A DNA stretch of 38,215 nucleotides from Saprospirales bacterium (GCA_947441115.1 CANESS010000007.1:1-38215); one strand, 5' to 3'. Shown: positions 1 through 11,488, numbered from the stretch's first letter. The notes: generated by a model from the letters alone, not told the origin. Made by a program: numbers and translations.

Positions 1-3000
1 CTGACTAGAGTACCTGTTGAGATTCCAGACCCGCAAACTATGCTTGATACTATTGCGTTAGGCAATTCTACAGTAATACTGTGTATACAACTCTTCCCGT
101 CTATGGTAAAACTAAACGAAGCTACACCTCCTGTATTAGGAGTGCCGGTCACATTAAATGTCAAAGAATCAGCTCCTACTATAAAAGTATCTGCTGGAGT
201 ATTAGCCGTGAGACCTGTTACGCCAGTAGAACTTGAAGAGACAAGACTATATAAACCTCCATTGCCGCCTGTATATGGAACCTTAAAGGATACCCCACTG
301 GCAGGTACATTTCCCTTTAATGCACCTTTAGTAATAATATTCCCACATTCTAGAGTGGATATAGAACCTTGCTGCAGTTGCACAGAAATTGAATAGGGAC
401 AACTTCTTCCACCAATATTGAGAGCAAAATTAGCTGAACCAGAACTAGTTGGCGTTCCTGTTATATTATATGTTAGATTTCCATTTCCAGTATTGAATAA
501 ACCAGAGGCTAAGGTAGCAGTAAGACCCGCGGCACCCGTAGATGAGATAACTTGTCCAGCATGAGAGCCATTATTTCCACCAGTATAAGGTATAGTGAAT
601 GTAACTCCATTTGCAGCTATAGTTGCAGTCAATAGTCCTACAGTAGTGCCATTAGGACAGTTAAGAGCCGATATAACCCCTGCAGCAGGGGCTACTGAAA
701 TAGAATAGAGACATGATTTACCCCCAATATTGACAAAAAAGTCAGCTGTACCAAAATTAGAAGGAGTTCCAGTGACTACATAACTTATGTTACCATTTCC
801 TGTAGCGAAATTTCCAGTTGCCGCTATAGCTATCAGTCCAGTTACACCTGTAGAATTTATTGTTTGACCTGTGTGTGTGCCTCCGTTTCCGCCAGTATAT
901 GGTATAGTGAATGTAACCCCGCTAGCCGCGCTATTGGAAGTAAGTGTACCATTAGAAGTTCCTGACCCGCAGTTTATTGCTCCAATTGCACCAGGTCCAA
1001 CAGTTACGGAATAATTACAGTTTTTACCTCCGATATTTACTGCGAAGTTTGCATTTCCTACTCCACTTGGCGTTCCTACTAAATTATACGTCACATTCCC
1101 TGCTCCATTAGCGAAGCTACCTCCTGATAGCGTAGCCGTAAGTCCTGTGATATTGCTAGAATTAATGGTTTGGCCTCCATGTGTACCGCCATTGCCACCT
1201 GAGTATGGCACACTAAATGAAACAACTCCACTAGCGGAAGCACCTGCAATAGCTGAACCTGAGGTAGTACCAGCATTACAATCTATAGCGCCGATTAAAC
1301 CAGCATTGACAGTGAGTGAAAAAGCACATGTTTGACCCCCTCTATTTACAGTAAAGTTTGCAGAACCTGCAGCGGAAGGTGTTCCAGTTACAATATACGT
1401 CAACGAACCTGCGCCGCTAGCAAACAAACCTGCCTGAACAATAGCTTTTAAACCTGTCACTGTTGCAGAGTTAATTGTATCAGCATTATATGTTCCTGCA
1501 TTACCACCAGTGTAAGGTATAGTGAAAGAAACACTATTTGCAGATACACCAGTAGATAAGGTACCTATCACGCTTCCTCCTGCACAATTTAGGGAAGTGA
1601 CTACTCCCACTGGAGGTAAAACGTTCGCTGTAAAATTACAATTTCTGCCTCCAATATTGAGTCCAAATGTTGCATTTCCAGTGCCAGTTGGAGTACCAGA
1701 TATAGAATATGTTACTGTATCATTACCCGTTTTGAAGCTACCAGCACTTAATGTAGCAGTAAGACCTGTCACACCTGTCGAACTAACAATCTGCCCAGCA
1801 TGTGAGCCTCCATTACCTCCAGTGTATGGCACCTTAAATGAATCTGTGACTAAAGCAGCTGTCCCATTCATGAAAGTTGCTAACAATCTTCCATTGGCAC
1901 AGTTCAGAGCAGTAATGGTCCCAGGTACTGCGCTAACAGTAGCTCCATACGTACAATTTCGTCCACCTATATTTAATGCAAAATTAGCCGTACCTATGCC
2001 TGCAGGAGTTCCTGATAAGGTGTATGTAACACTGTCACTTCCATTTACAAAACTTCCAGCGGATAGCGTAGCAGTTAGTCCCGTTATACCAGTAGAGGCT
2101 ACAACTTGACCTGAATGTGTGCCAGCATTACCACCTGTATAAGGAACCTTAATTGAAACCCCACTAGAAATTACTCCGTTGGTGAGGGTTCCGATTGTTA
2201 TTCCATTTGTACAATCTAAAGAAGTGATGACACCAACGGGTGCGGTCACAGGTATAGTAACTGAACAAGATCTTAAACCAATATTTAGAGCAAAATTTGC
2301 TGTGCCGGCACCAGAAGCTGTTCCTGTCACAGTGTATGTTAATGAGTCATTTCCAGAAATAAAATTGCCAGAAGTCAAGGTGGCAGTTAATCCTGTAACT
2401 CCTGTAGAAGTTACTACTTGACCAAAATGAGCTCCACCATTGCCCCCAGTGTATGGCACCTTAAAAGAAACACCAGAAGCAGGCGTACCCGAAGTGACAT
2501 TGCCTATCAATCTTCTATTCCCACAAACCAACGTACTAATTATTCCTAAGATATTATATGTTTCCGATTTTACATTACTCGAGAATTGGTCTCCTGTGGA
2601 AGCAGTATTTGTATTAACAGCATTCAAAACGGACTGTAGTATTATCGTGGAAGTTGCTGTGGACGCTTTCCAAGTAGCTTCTACGATATATTTGCCACTT
2701 GTAGGCGCCACAGGTGCGCTATTGGTTAGCATTTGAATACCAGTTACAATACCCGTATTGGTAGGGAATGGCGTCTGAAACGCCCCTACTATAACACTCG
2801 AAGCATTAATTGCTCTTAATTGAAATCCAAAATTAGTGTACGTTCCAGTACCAGTTGTATTAGAACCAACCATTCTAATTTTATAATTAGAATCTGGATA
2901 AAATCCTGTCATAACGGCTCCAGTAGTCGGATGCAATAAAATGATGGAATCTACGATGGTAGCAGAAGAAGATGTATGACAACCTGAATTGGCACAACTA

Positions 3001-3098
3001 TTCCATGATTTACCACTTGCTACGTTGTTTGAATTATTAATAAATGTGTAGAATATTACAATAGAAAGTAATAAACTAAAGGTAAACTTTTTTCTCAT
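1..3098 (-). CDS. Large secreted repeat protein (partial, continues past left edge); N-terminal choice-of-anchor V/reelin-like domain followed by ~104-aa tandem repeats
   Basis: Reverse-strand ATG at 3098-3096 gives MRKKFTFSLLLSIVIFYTFINNSNNVASGKSWNSCANSGCHTSSSATIVDS...; the same frame is open to position 1. It contains 8 copies of a unit with core VPYTGGNGGxHxGQxxxSTGVTGLTATLxxGxFxxGxxxLTYxVTGTPxxxGTANFALNIGGxxC. Anchor codons at 2459, 1832 and 284 were checked to be in one frame. Absent from the ORF track, probably because it has no stop in the window. Confidence 0.9.
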   Translation of the reverse strand, partial: MRKKFTFSLLLSIVIFYTFINNSNNVASGKSWNSCANSGCHTSSSATIVDSIILLHPTTGAVMTGFYPDSNYKIRMVGSNTTGTGTYTNFGFQLRAINASSVIVGAFQTPFPTNTGIVTGIQMLTNSAPVAPTSGKYIVEATWKASTATSTIILQSVLNAVNTNTASTGDQFSSNVKSETYNILGIISTLVCGNRRLIGNVTSGTPASGVSFKVPYTGGNGGAHFGQVVTSTGVTGLTATLTSGNFISGNDSLTYTVTGTASGAGTANFALNIGLRSCSVTIPVTAPVGVITSLDCTNGITIGTLTNGVISSGVSIKVPYTGGNAGTHSGQVVASTGITGLTATLSAGSFVNGSDSVTYTLSGTPAGIGTANFALNIGGRNCTYGATVSAVPGTITALNCANGRLLATFMNGTAALVTDSFKVPYTGGNGGSHAGQIVSSTGVTGLTATLSAGSFKTGNDTVTYSISGTPTGTGNATFGLNIGGRNCNFTANVLPPVGVVTSLNCAGGSVIGTLSTGVSANSVSFTIPYTGGNAGTYNADTINSATVTGLKAIVQAGLFASGAGSLTYIVTGTPSAAGSANFTVNRGGQTCAFSLTVNAGLIGAIDCNAGTTSGSAIAGASASGVVSFSVPYSGGNGGTHGGQTINSSNITGLTATLSGGSFANGAGNVTYNLVGTPSGVGNANFAVNIGGKNCNYSVTVGPGAIGAINCGSGTSNGTLTSNSAASGVTFTIPYTGGNGGTHTGQTINSTGVTGLIAIAATGNFATGNGNISYVVTGTPSNFGTADFFVNIGGKSCLYSISVAPAAGVISALNCPNGTTVGLLTATIAANGVTFTIPYTGGNNGSHAGQVISSTGAAGLTATLASGLFNTGNGNLTYNITGTPTSSGSANFALNIGGRSCPYSISVQLQQGSISTLECGNIITKGALKGNVPASGVSFKVPYTGGNGGLYSLVSSSSTGVTGLTANTPADTFIVGADSLTFNVTGTPNTGGVASFSFTIDGKSCIHSITVELPNAIVSSIVCGSGISTGTLV
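240..2600 (-). repeat. In-gene tandem repeat array, period ~312 bp (~104 aa), 8 copies visible
   Basis: Plus-strand motif 'ccattgccaccagtgtatgg(c/t)ac/aaggtatagtgaa' recurs near 262, 572, 885, 1193, 1505, 1815, 2128 and 2440. Confidence 0.88.
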
Positions 3099-3341
3099 AA
3101 ATCTAAGTTTATATTGATTTTAATTAGTTAACAAATATACATGAAAAAAATTATTCCTAAAATATTCAGACTTTAATGCCAAAAAAAAGAACCTTTTGAA
3201 CTTTGGTATCCTATCAATTTTGAGTTATTAACGTTAATTTAGGATTTTTCAATGTTATTGTAGATTTTTCAACAAGTTGTGCCCAATTTTCACGCCAAAT
3301 TATGAATAGTATTTTATAACAAAAATTTAGGTGGCTTTGAC

Positions 3342-3349
3342 TATATTTG
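3342..3349 (+). promoter_or_regulatory. Putative Bacteroidota -7 box TATATTTG upstream of gyrB
   Basis: Matches the TAnnTTTG consensus, 37 nt before the preferred ATG (3386). Confidence 0.45.
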
Positions 3350-3352
3350 TAG

Positions 3353-5338
<1,986 letters not shown>

Positions 5339-5362
5339 TTAAGTTTTTTTAGTAATTTAAAT

Positions 5363-5404
5363 CTGAACAAACCAATCACTGAATAAGCTAATCACTGAAC
5401 AAAC
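5363..5404 (+). repeat. 16-bp direct tandem repeat, ~2.6 copies, in the rseP leader
   Basis: CTGAACAAACCAATCA / CTGAATAAGCTAATCA / CTGAACAAAC starting at 5363, 5379 and 5395. Confidence 0.8.
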
Positions 5405-5408
5405 TTTT

Positions 5409-6752
5409 ATGAATATTTTAATTATGGTCTCACAGCTTTTATTGTCATTGACAATATTAGTGTTCGTGCACGAGTTGGGACATTTTTTGGCTGCTAAATT
5501 TTTTAAAACAAGAGTTGAGCGTTTTTATCTCTTTTTCGATTTTCTATTCCCTATGCCTCATGTATTGAATTTCGCCTTGTGGAAAAAGAAAATTGGAGAA
5601 ACAGAGTATGGCTTCGGTTGGTTTCCTCTAGGTGGCTATGTGTCTATATCAGGTATGGTAGATGAGACTCAAGATGCGGATTCATTGCCTTCAGAGCCTC
5701 AGTCATGGGAGTACAGAAGTAAGCGAAGCTGGGAGAAAATGATCATTATCTTAGGTGGGATCATATTCAATCTTATTTTCGCCGTAATGATTTTCGGGGC
5801 TCTTTTAAAGATTTACAATAAAGAATATTTGCCAGCAGAACAATTACAGAAAGGTGGAGTTATGGTAAGCGATGCAGCCAAGACTCTGGGATTTAAGAAT
5901 GGGGACGTCATATTAAAAGTGAATGGTAAAATCCCTGAGCGGTTTGATGATTTAGTACCTATAAGCATATTATTCGGCGGTGAGTATGAGGTTTCAAGAA
6001 TAATCAATGGATCTGAAACTACATCAAAAGTGACTATACCATCTAATTTCTATAAGAAATTTGAGAAGGACTTGTTCTATCCTTTTTACCATGCAGTAAC
6101 TATCACCAATATAATATCAGGTTCAGCTGCTGACAAGGCTGGTCTTAAAGTTAGCGATATGATTTTATCCGCTAATGAAATAGATATAACTCACTTCGAC
6201 CTTTTGCGTCAGGTATTGGATTCTAACAAAAATAAGATTATTGGGATAAATGTGCTGAGAGGTAAGGATACGATTGCGTTAAAAGCAACCGTAGGTGAGA
6301 AAGGCAAACTTGGTTTTAATCCTGGATTTAAATTAGCTGAGAATACCTATAAGATGAAGGAATATGCTGTATTTCAATGTTTCAAATATGGAGCCAGTGA
6401 ATGTGCTAAATTATTCACATTACAGATAGTGAACGTTGTGAAAATTTTTAAGGGCGAAATTAATGCAAAAGAAAGCGTAGGAGGCCCGATAGCAATAGCA
6501 AAAGGATTTGGAGTAGAATGGAATTGGTATAGATTTTGGCTGTTTACGGCTATGATTTCAGTAGGCTTAGCATTTGCAAATTTATTGCCTATACCAGGGT
6601 TAGATGGAGGTCATGCTGTGATTATTACAATTGAAGCCATCATACGAAAACCTATCAACCCAAAAGTTTTACAGACTCTTCAAACTATTGGTACATACTT
6701 AATATTGGCCTTAATGGTTTTTGTCTTTTACAATGACTTAACCAAGAAATAA
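5409..6752 (+). CDS. rseP: Site-2 intramembrane metalloprotease RseP
   Basis: HELGHF active site near the N-terminus, PDZ-like regions, C-terminal NLLPIPGLDGGH motif, hydrophobic segments. Confidence 0.92.
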   Translation: MNILIMVSQLLLSLTILVFVHELGHFLAAKFFKTRVERFYLFFDFLFPMPHVLNFALWKKKIGETEYGFGWFPLGGYVSISGMVDETQDADSLPSEPQSWEYRSKRSWEKMIIILGGIIFNLIFAVMIFGALLKIYNKEYLPAEQLQKGGVMVSDAAKTLGFKNGDVILKVNGKIPERFDDLVPISILFGGEYEVSRIINGSETTSKVTIPSNFYKKFEKDLFYPFYHAVTITNIISGSAADKAGLKVSDMILSANEIDITHFDLLRQVLDSNKNKIIGINVLRGKDTIALKATVGEKGKLGFNPGFKLAENTYKMKEYAVFQCFKYGASECAKLFTLQIVNVVKIFKGEINAKESVGGPIAIAKGFGVEWNWYRFWLFTAMISVGLAFANLLPIPGLDGGHAVIITIEAIIRKPINPKVLQTLQTIGTYLILALMVFVFYNDLTKK

Positions 6753-6809
6753 TAATAAATAAATTCGAATACAACTGAATTAAAAATTTAACTTAATGAA
6801 TTATTAAAG

Positions 6810-8516
6810 ATGAAATTAGAAGATGTAAAATACTCGCGACCGGATATAGTAGGATTTGAAGCTGCTGTAAAAGCTGCCTTGATATCTATGCAAGGTCTAA
6901 GCGATTACCAAGAATTCAAAACACAGTTTTTGGCTGTCAATAAACTATCTAAAGACTTTGTGGGCGCTTATACGATAGTAAGTGTGCGCTACAGTCAGAA
7001 TACGGCAGATAAATTCTATGAAGATGAGCAGAATTTCTTCGATGAAATATTGCCTCAATTTCAAAAATCTTCTACTGATTTTACTAACATGATCTTAGAT
7101 TCTGTGCATAAAAATCAGTTGAGTGCAGAGTTTGGTTCTCAATTTCTAGACCTAGCAGAATTAGCTAGAAAGACAATTTCTGAAGAGGTCATGCCCATTT
7201 TACAGAAAGAAAATGTATTGGTATCTGAGTATCAGAAATTGACTTCACAGATTAAAATAGAATTTGAAGGTAAAACCTACAATACAAGTGGAATGGCTCC
7301 TCTTCTAGAAAATACTGATAGAGACTATAGAAAAAGAGCCTCCAAAGCATATTATGGAGAAATGCTAAAGAATCAACCAGAAATAGATAGAATCTATGAC
7401 GAATTGGTAAAAGTAAGAACTGAAATCAGTTCAAAACTTGGCTATACAAGCTTTACTCAGCTAGGGTATGATAGAATGGGTAGAACCTGCTATGGACCTT
7501 ATGAAATCGCAGAATACCGAGAATTTGTATTAAAATACGTCACGCCTCGCGCGCACGAGTTAAAGAAAAAAATAGCGAAGACCTTAGGTATAGATAGGCC
7601 ATATCAATACGATGGATTACTATTTCCAGATGGAAATCCAACTCCTAAGACTTCTCCAGAGCAAATGATAGCCGATGCCCAAGTCATGTATAATGAATTA
7701 TCCAGAGAAACCGGCGAATTCTTTAACATGATGCAAGAAAAAGGTATGCTTGATCTTCTCAATAGAGAAAATAAATCTCCGGGCGGATATTGTACCTATG
7801 TAGATGCTGTGAAATCACCGTTTATATTCTCTAATTTCAATGGCACCTCGCATGATGTTGATGTACTAACCCATGAAGCGGGTCATGCATTTCAGTGTTA
7901 TTGTTCGATGCACTTTGAGCTTGGAGAATATTATTTCCCTACCTCGGAGTCAGCAGAGATTCATTCTATGAGTATGGAATTTTTTGCTTGGAAATGGGTG
8001 GACAAATTTTTCTTGCAAGATACTGAGAAATATAAATTAGGACATTTGATGAAATCATTCTTATTTCTACCTTATGGTGTGAGTGTAGATGAGTTCCAAT
8101 ACAGAGTATATGAAAATCCTAGCTTAACTCCACAAGAACGAAGAGCTATATGGTTGGAAATCCAAGGGAAATATATGCCTTGGGTAGAATATGACAATGA
8201 GCCATTCTTAGAAAATGGGGGGAGATGGCAGAATCAAGGTCACCTATTCTTCTCTCCTTTCTATTATATAGACTATACGTTGGCTCAATTATGCGCTTTC
8301 CAATTCTATAAAAAAATGAATAGAAACTTTGAAAACGCTTGGAAAGACTACTATGAACTCTGCTGCACAGGTGGCAGTAAGAACTTCCTTGAGTTATTAC
8401 CTATAGCTAAAGTTAGTTCACCATTTGAAGAATCTGGATTTAAAGCAACTGTGGAATTTGTGTATGGAGAAATAGAGAACATCTTTACCACCTTTAACCA
8501 AAAAGCACAAGCCTAG
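6810..8516 (+). CDS. M3 family oligoendopeptidase (PepF-like)
   Basis: HEAGHAFQ zinc motif with downstream ESAEIHSMSMEFF; 568 aa. Confidence 0.88.
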   Translation: MKLEDVKYSRPDIVGFEAAVKAALISMQGLSDYQEFKTQFLAVNKLSKDFVGAYTIVSVRYSQNTADKFYEDEQNFFDEILPQFQKSSTDFTNMILDSVHKNQLSAEFGSQFLDLAELARKTISEEVMPILQKENVLVSEYQKLTSQIKIEFEGKTYNTSGMAPLLENTDRDYRKRASKAYYGEMLKNQPEIDRIYDELVKVRTEISSKLGYTSFTQLGYDRMGRTCYGPYEIAEYREFVLKYVTPRAHELKKKIAKTLGIDRPYQYDGLLFPDGNPTPKTSPEQMIADAQVMYNELSRETGEFFNMMQEKGMLDLLNRENKSPGGYCTYVDAVKSPFIFSNFNGTSHDVDVLTHEAGHAFQCYCSMHFELGEYYFPTSESAEIHSMSMEFFAWKWVDKFFLQDTEKYKLGHLMKSFLFLPYGVSVDEFQYRVYENPSLTPQERRAIWLEIQGKYMPWVEYDNEPFLENGGRWQNQGHLFFSPFYYIDYTLAQLCAFQFYKKMNRNFENAWKDYYELCCTGGSKNFLELLPIAKVSSPFEESGFKATVEFVYGEIENIFTTFNQKAQA

Positions 8517-8565
8517 TATTTTTAGCGCTGATATATTTCATTTTACACCGAATGGATATCTTTAA

Positions 8566-8585
8566 CAGACCAATTTAATGGTCTG
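8566..8585. other. Hairpin between convergent genes (weak terminator candidate)
   Basis: CAGACCA-ATTTAA-TGGTCTG, perfect 7-bp stem; no clear T-tract on either side. Confidence 0.35.
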
Positions 8586-8647
8586 AAAATCTATCACATC
8601 AGTCTAAACCACTGTAGGCTTTGGTCAATGACCAAATCGCGTTAGTA

Positions 8648-9055
8648 TTACCTATTGGTAGATGCTTTGACTTCGCCGTGAATCCTGATAAGTGTCACAG
8701 GATTATTTTGATCATTGGAATAAACTGTAATCGTTTTATTAAAAGCTCCAATATTTGAGGTGTTATAGCGCACCTTTATCACCGATTTCTTTTTAGGAGG
8801 TATAGCCTCTACTGGACAATTGGGAACAGTGCAGCCGCAGGTAGCTCTACAACTATTAATTATAAGCGGATAATTGCCTGTATTCGTAATCGTCACCTCT
8901 CTAAATGGATCGGAATCTTTTTCAATAGTGCCATAATCTATAACATTAGCACTGAACTGGATGGTGCCCGCCTGAATTTCGTTTTGAGCTTGGCAGTGAA
9001 CCCATGATAGTCCCAACACACAAATTAATATCTTTCTCATATTACCAATTGACAT
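8648..9055 (-). CDS. DUF1573 domain-containing secreted protein
   Basis: Signal peptide-like N-terminus, ANVIDYGTIEKDSDPFREVTITNTGNYPLIINSCRATCGCTVP...PPKKKSVIKVRYNT. Confidence 0.88.
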   Translation of the reverse strand: MSIGNMRKILICVLGLSWVHCQAQNEIQAGTIQFSANVIDYGTIEKDSDPFREVTITNTGNYPLIINSCRATCGCTVPNCPVEAIPPKKKSVIKVRYNTSNIGAFNKTITVYSNDQNNPVTLIRIHGEVKASTNR

Positions 9056-9143
9056 TCACTTTGGAAACGTAAAGTTGAGAAAAGTTTAGCCCTAAGTAGG
9101 GTTAAAAAAATGAAATGTAAATCAAAAAACTACAAGCAGTTTG

Positions 9144-10334
9144 CTAGCTAAGCACTTCCTTCACAGCCTCTGCTGCCTCACGAAGCAATATAGCCGACTT
9201 TACTTTCAAGCCGCTTTCATCGATGAGTCGTTTTCCTTCTTCTGCGTTCGTTCCTTGAAGACGCACTATGATAGGTACTGGAATATTACCGATAGACTTA
9301 TAAGCATCTACTACACCCTGCGCTACTCTGTCGCATCTGACTATACCCCCAAAGATATTAATCAATATTGCCTTGACATTGCTATCTTGGAGTATAATTC
9401 TAAATGCTTTCTCTACACGCTCTGCATTAGCTGTGCCTCCTACATCTAGGAAATTCGCAGGTTCGCCACCACTTAGTTTAATGATGTCCATCGTGGCCAT
9501 AGCTAGACCCGCACCATTTACCATGCATCCTACATTGCCATCCAGCTTTACATAATTGAGATCATAGCTTACGGCTTCTACCTCCGTAGCATCCAGTTCT
9601 CTTTTATCTTCCATAGCGGCTAAGTCAGCTTGTCGATAAAGGGCATTATCATCTATCGATATTTTACCATCTACAGCTATAATTTTATCATCAGATGTTT
9701 TCAAGCAGGGATTAATTTCTACCAGTGTGGCGTCTCCACCCACATAAGCATTATAGATATTCTCAACGAACTTAACCATTTCTTTGAACGCATTACCTTC
9801 TAACCCTAGATTAAACGCAATTCGGCGACATTGAAAACCTTGAATACCTATCAAAGGATCTACATATTCTTTGTGTACCTTTTCTGGATGAGTCTCTGCT
9901 ACTTCTTCTATCTCCATACCACCTTCTGTAGAATAGATAATTACGTTTTTCTTTGTAGTTCTATCTAATAAAATGGAAACATAAAACTCTTTTATTTTCT
10001 CTTGGTCTCCATAATAAACATCTTGTGCTATCAGTATTCTATTGACGATTTTTCCCTGCGGCCCTGTCTGAGGAGTCACGAGAGTCATACCTAATATGTC
10101 GGCTGCTTTCTGCTTTAGTTCATCAGTATTCTTGGCCAGTTTTACCCCCCCGCCTTTACCTCTGCCACCAGCATGCACCTGAGCCTTGACTACATACCAC
10201 TGTGTGCCTGTCTGCTCTGTCAATGTCTTTCCGGCTTTTATGGCATCATCCACAGTCTCCACTGCTATACCTTCTTGTATCTTTGCTCCATATTTATTTA
10301 GCAATTCCTTGGCTTGGTGTTCGTGCAGATTCAT
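9144..10334 (-). CDS. sucC: Succinate--CoA ligase (ADP-forming) subunit beta
   Basis: MNLHEHQAKELLNKYG, VVKAQVHAGGRGKGGGVKL, VEINPCLKT, NFLDVGGTA, INIFGGIVRCDRVAQGV. Confidence 0.96.
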   Translation of the reverse strand: MNLHEHQAKELLNKYGAKIQEGIAVETVDDAIKAGKTLTEQTGTQWYVVKAQVHAGGRGKGGGVKLAKNTDELKQKAADILGMTLVTPQTGPQGKIVNRILIAQDVYYGDQEKIKEFYVSILLDRTTKKNVIIYSTEGGMEIEEVAETHPEKVHKEYVDPLIGIQGFQCRRIAFNLGLEGNAFKEMVKFVENIYNAYVGGDATLVEINPCLKTSDDKIIAVDGKISIDDNALYRQADLAAMEDKRELDATEVEAVSYDLNYVKLDGNVGCMVNGAGLAMATMDIIKLSGGEPANFLDVGGTANAERVEKAFRIILQDSNVKAILINIFGGIVRCDRVAQGVVDAYKSIGNIPVPIIVRLQGTNAEEGKRLIDESGLKVKSAILLREAAEAVKEVLS

Positions 10335-10422
10335 TGATTTCTTAATTTAATTGTTCTGTTTTAGGATAAATTTAAAAACTTTGCGAAGTTATAAAAAAAC
10401 AATTAGACTTAAATATAAAATC

Positions 10423-11088
10423 TTGACCCATCCTACCATACTTAGTGCCAAAGGACTAAAAAAGAGCTATCATGATCTAACGGTGCTCGATTTAGCCGCT
10501 ATAGAAATAGCCTCTAATCAAGTGACGACTATAGTAGGACCATCAGGAGCTGGTAAGAGTACCTTACTACATATACTAGGTACGCTGCTCAAACCTAGTG
10601 AAGGGGAGATATGGATAGAAAACCACCCAACAACTGAGATGAATGACGATCAACTGGCTGGTCTGAGAAATCAGTTTCTAGGTTTCGTCTTCCAGACCCA
10701 TCATTTATTACCTGAGTTTACAGCTATAGAGAATGTAAGTCTGCCTGCTATGATAGGTCAGAAAAAATCAACCGAGTACATACCCCGAGCCAAGGAATTA
10801 TTAGAATTCATAGGACTGAAAGATAGAATACACCATAAACCCTCTGAGCTTAGCGGTGGAGAGCAGCAGCGCGTATCTATAGCCCGCGCGCTTATTAATC
10901 ATCCTAAGATGATATTTGCAGATGAGCCCACTGGTAATCTAGACACTAAAAATGCCCTGGATATTCATGATTTATTCTTTCGCCTAAAAAATGAATTTGG
11001 CTATTCTTTCCTAATCGTTACGCATAATCCGGAGTTAGCAAAGATGAGTGATCGAATTATCGAAATGAAGGATGGGAAATTGGTGTAA
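10423..11088 (+). CDS. lolD: ABC transporter ATP-binding protein, LolD/MacB-like
   Basis: Walker A GPSGAGKST, Q-loop, LSGGEQQRVSIARAL, Walker B MIFADEPTGNLD. The N-terminal residues of the tracker ORF (start 10351) look non-homologous; in-frame TTG 10423 (MTHPTILSAKGLKKSYHD) is preferred. Confidence 0.85.
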   Translation: MTHPTILSAKGLKKSYHDLTVLDLAAIEIASNQVTTIVGPSGAGKSTLLHILGTLLKPSEGEIWIENHPTTEMNDDQLAGLRNQFLGFVFQTHHLLPEFTAIENVSLPAMIGQKKSTEYIPRAKELLEFIGLKDRIHHKPSELSGGEQQRVSIARALINHPKMIFADEPTGNLDTKNALDIHDLFFRLKNEFGYSFLIVTHNPELAKMSDRIIEMKDGKLV

Positions 11089-11357
11089 TACAATTACTTA
11101 AAATAGAATGTTAAATAATTTACTAACTTAAAGTCTTTTCCTTCTTAAACTTAATTAATCATTTTTTTCATGGCAAATTAATTCACTACTTCTCTTCATT
11201 ATAATAATACATCAAGGAGAAAAACATTATTGTATAACTGAAACAATTTCTGAGCCTTCCAAATATAGAAATTAATACTACTACACCCCCGTATGAGGCT
11301 AATTCATACTTTTAAATAAAAATAGAAATCCAACTAATCCTAAATAAAAAATAATAG

Positions 11358-11386
11358 CAAAAATAGAGGCATAAAAAAAGCCTCTA
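11358..11386 (-). terminator. Rho-independent terminator for the tRNA-Arg transcript
   Basis: Minus strand TAGAGGC-TTTTTTTAT-GCCTCTA followed by TTTTTGC; 7-bp perfect stem downstream of the tRNA. Confidence 0.65.
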
Positions 11387-11414
11387 CGAAATTATAAAGA
11401 CTTGATTTTGAGAG

Positions 11415-11488
11415 TGACCTGGACAGGATTCGAACCTGTGACCTACTGCTTAGAAGGCAGTTGCTCTATCCAGCTGAGCTACCAAGTC
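11415..11488 (-). tRNA. tRNA-Arg (anticodon TCT)
   Basis: Reverse strand GACTTGGTAGCTCAGCTGGATAGAGCAACTGCCTTCTAAGCAGTAGGTCACAGGTTCGAATCCTGTCCAGGTCA: 7-bp acceptor, loop CTTCTAA, GGTTCGAATCC T-arm. CCA not encoded. Confidence 0.95.

Noticed and set aside
1091-1276. 61-aa minus-strand ORF
   Set aside because: Out of frame with, and inside, the repeat-protein gene; start positions differ modulo 3.
1522-2109. 195-aa plus-strand ORF (and similar ORFs at 40, 1147, 2179, 2440)
   Set aside because: Antisense to the in-frame repeat protein on the minus strand; their repetitiveness mirrors the true coding repeats.
9141-9449. 102-aa plus-strand ORF inside sucC
   Set aside because: Fully antisense to strongly recognised sucC.
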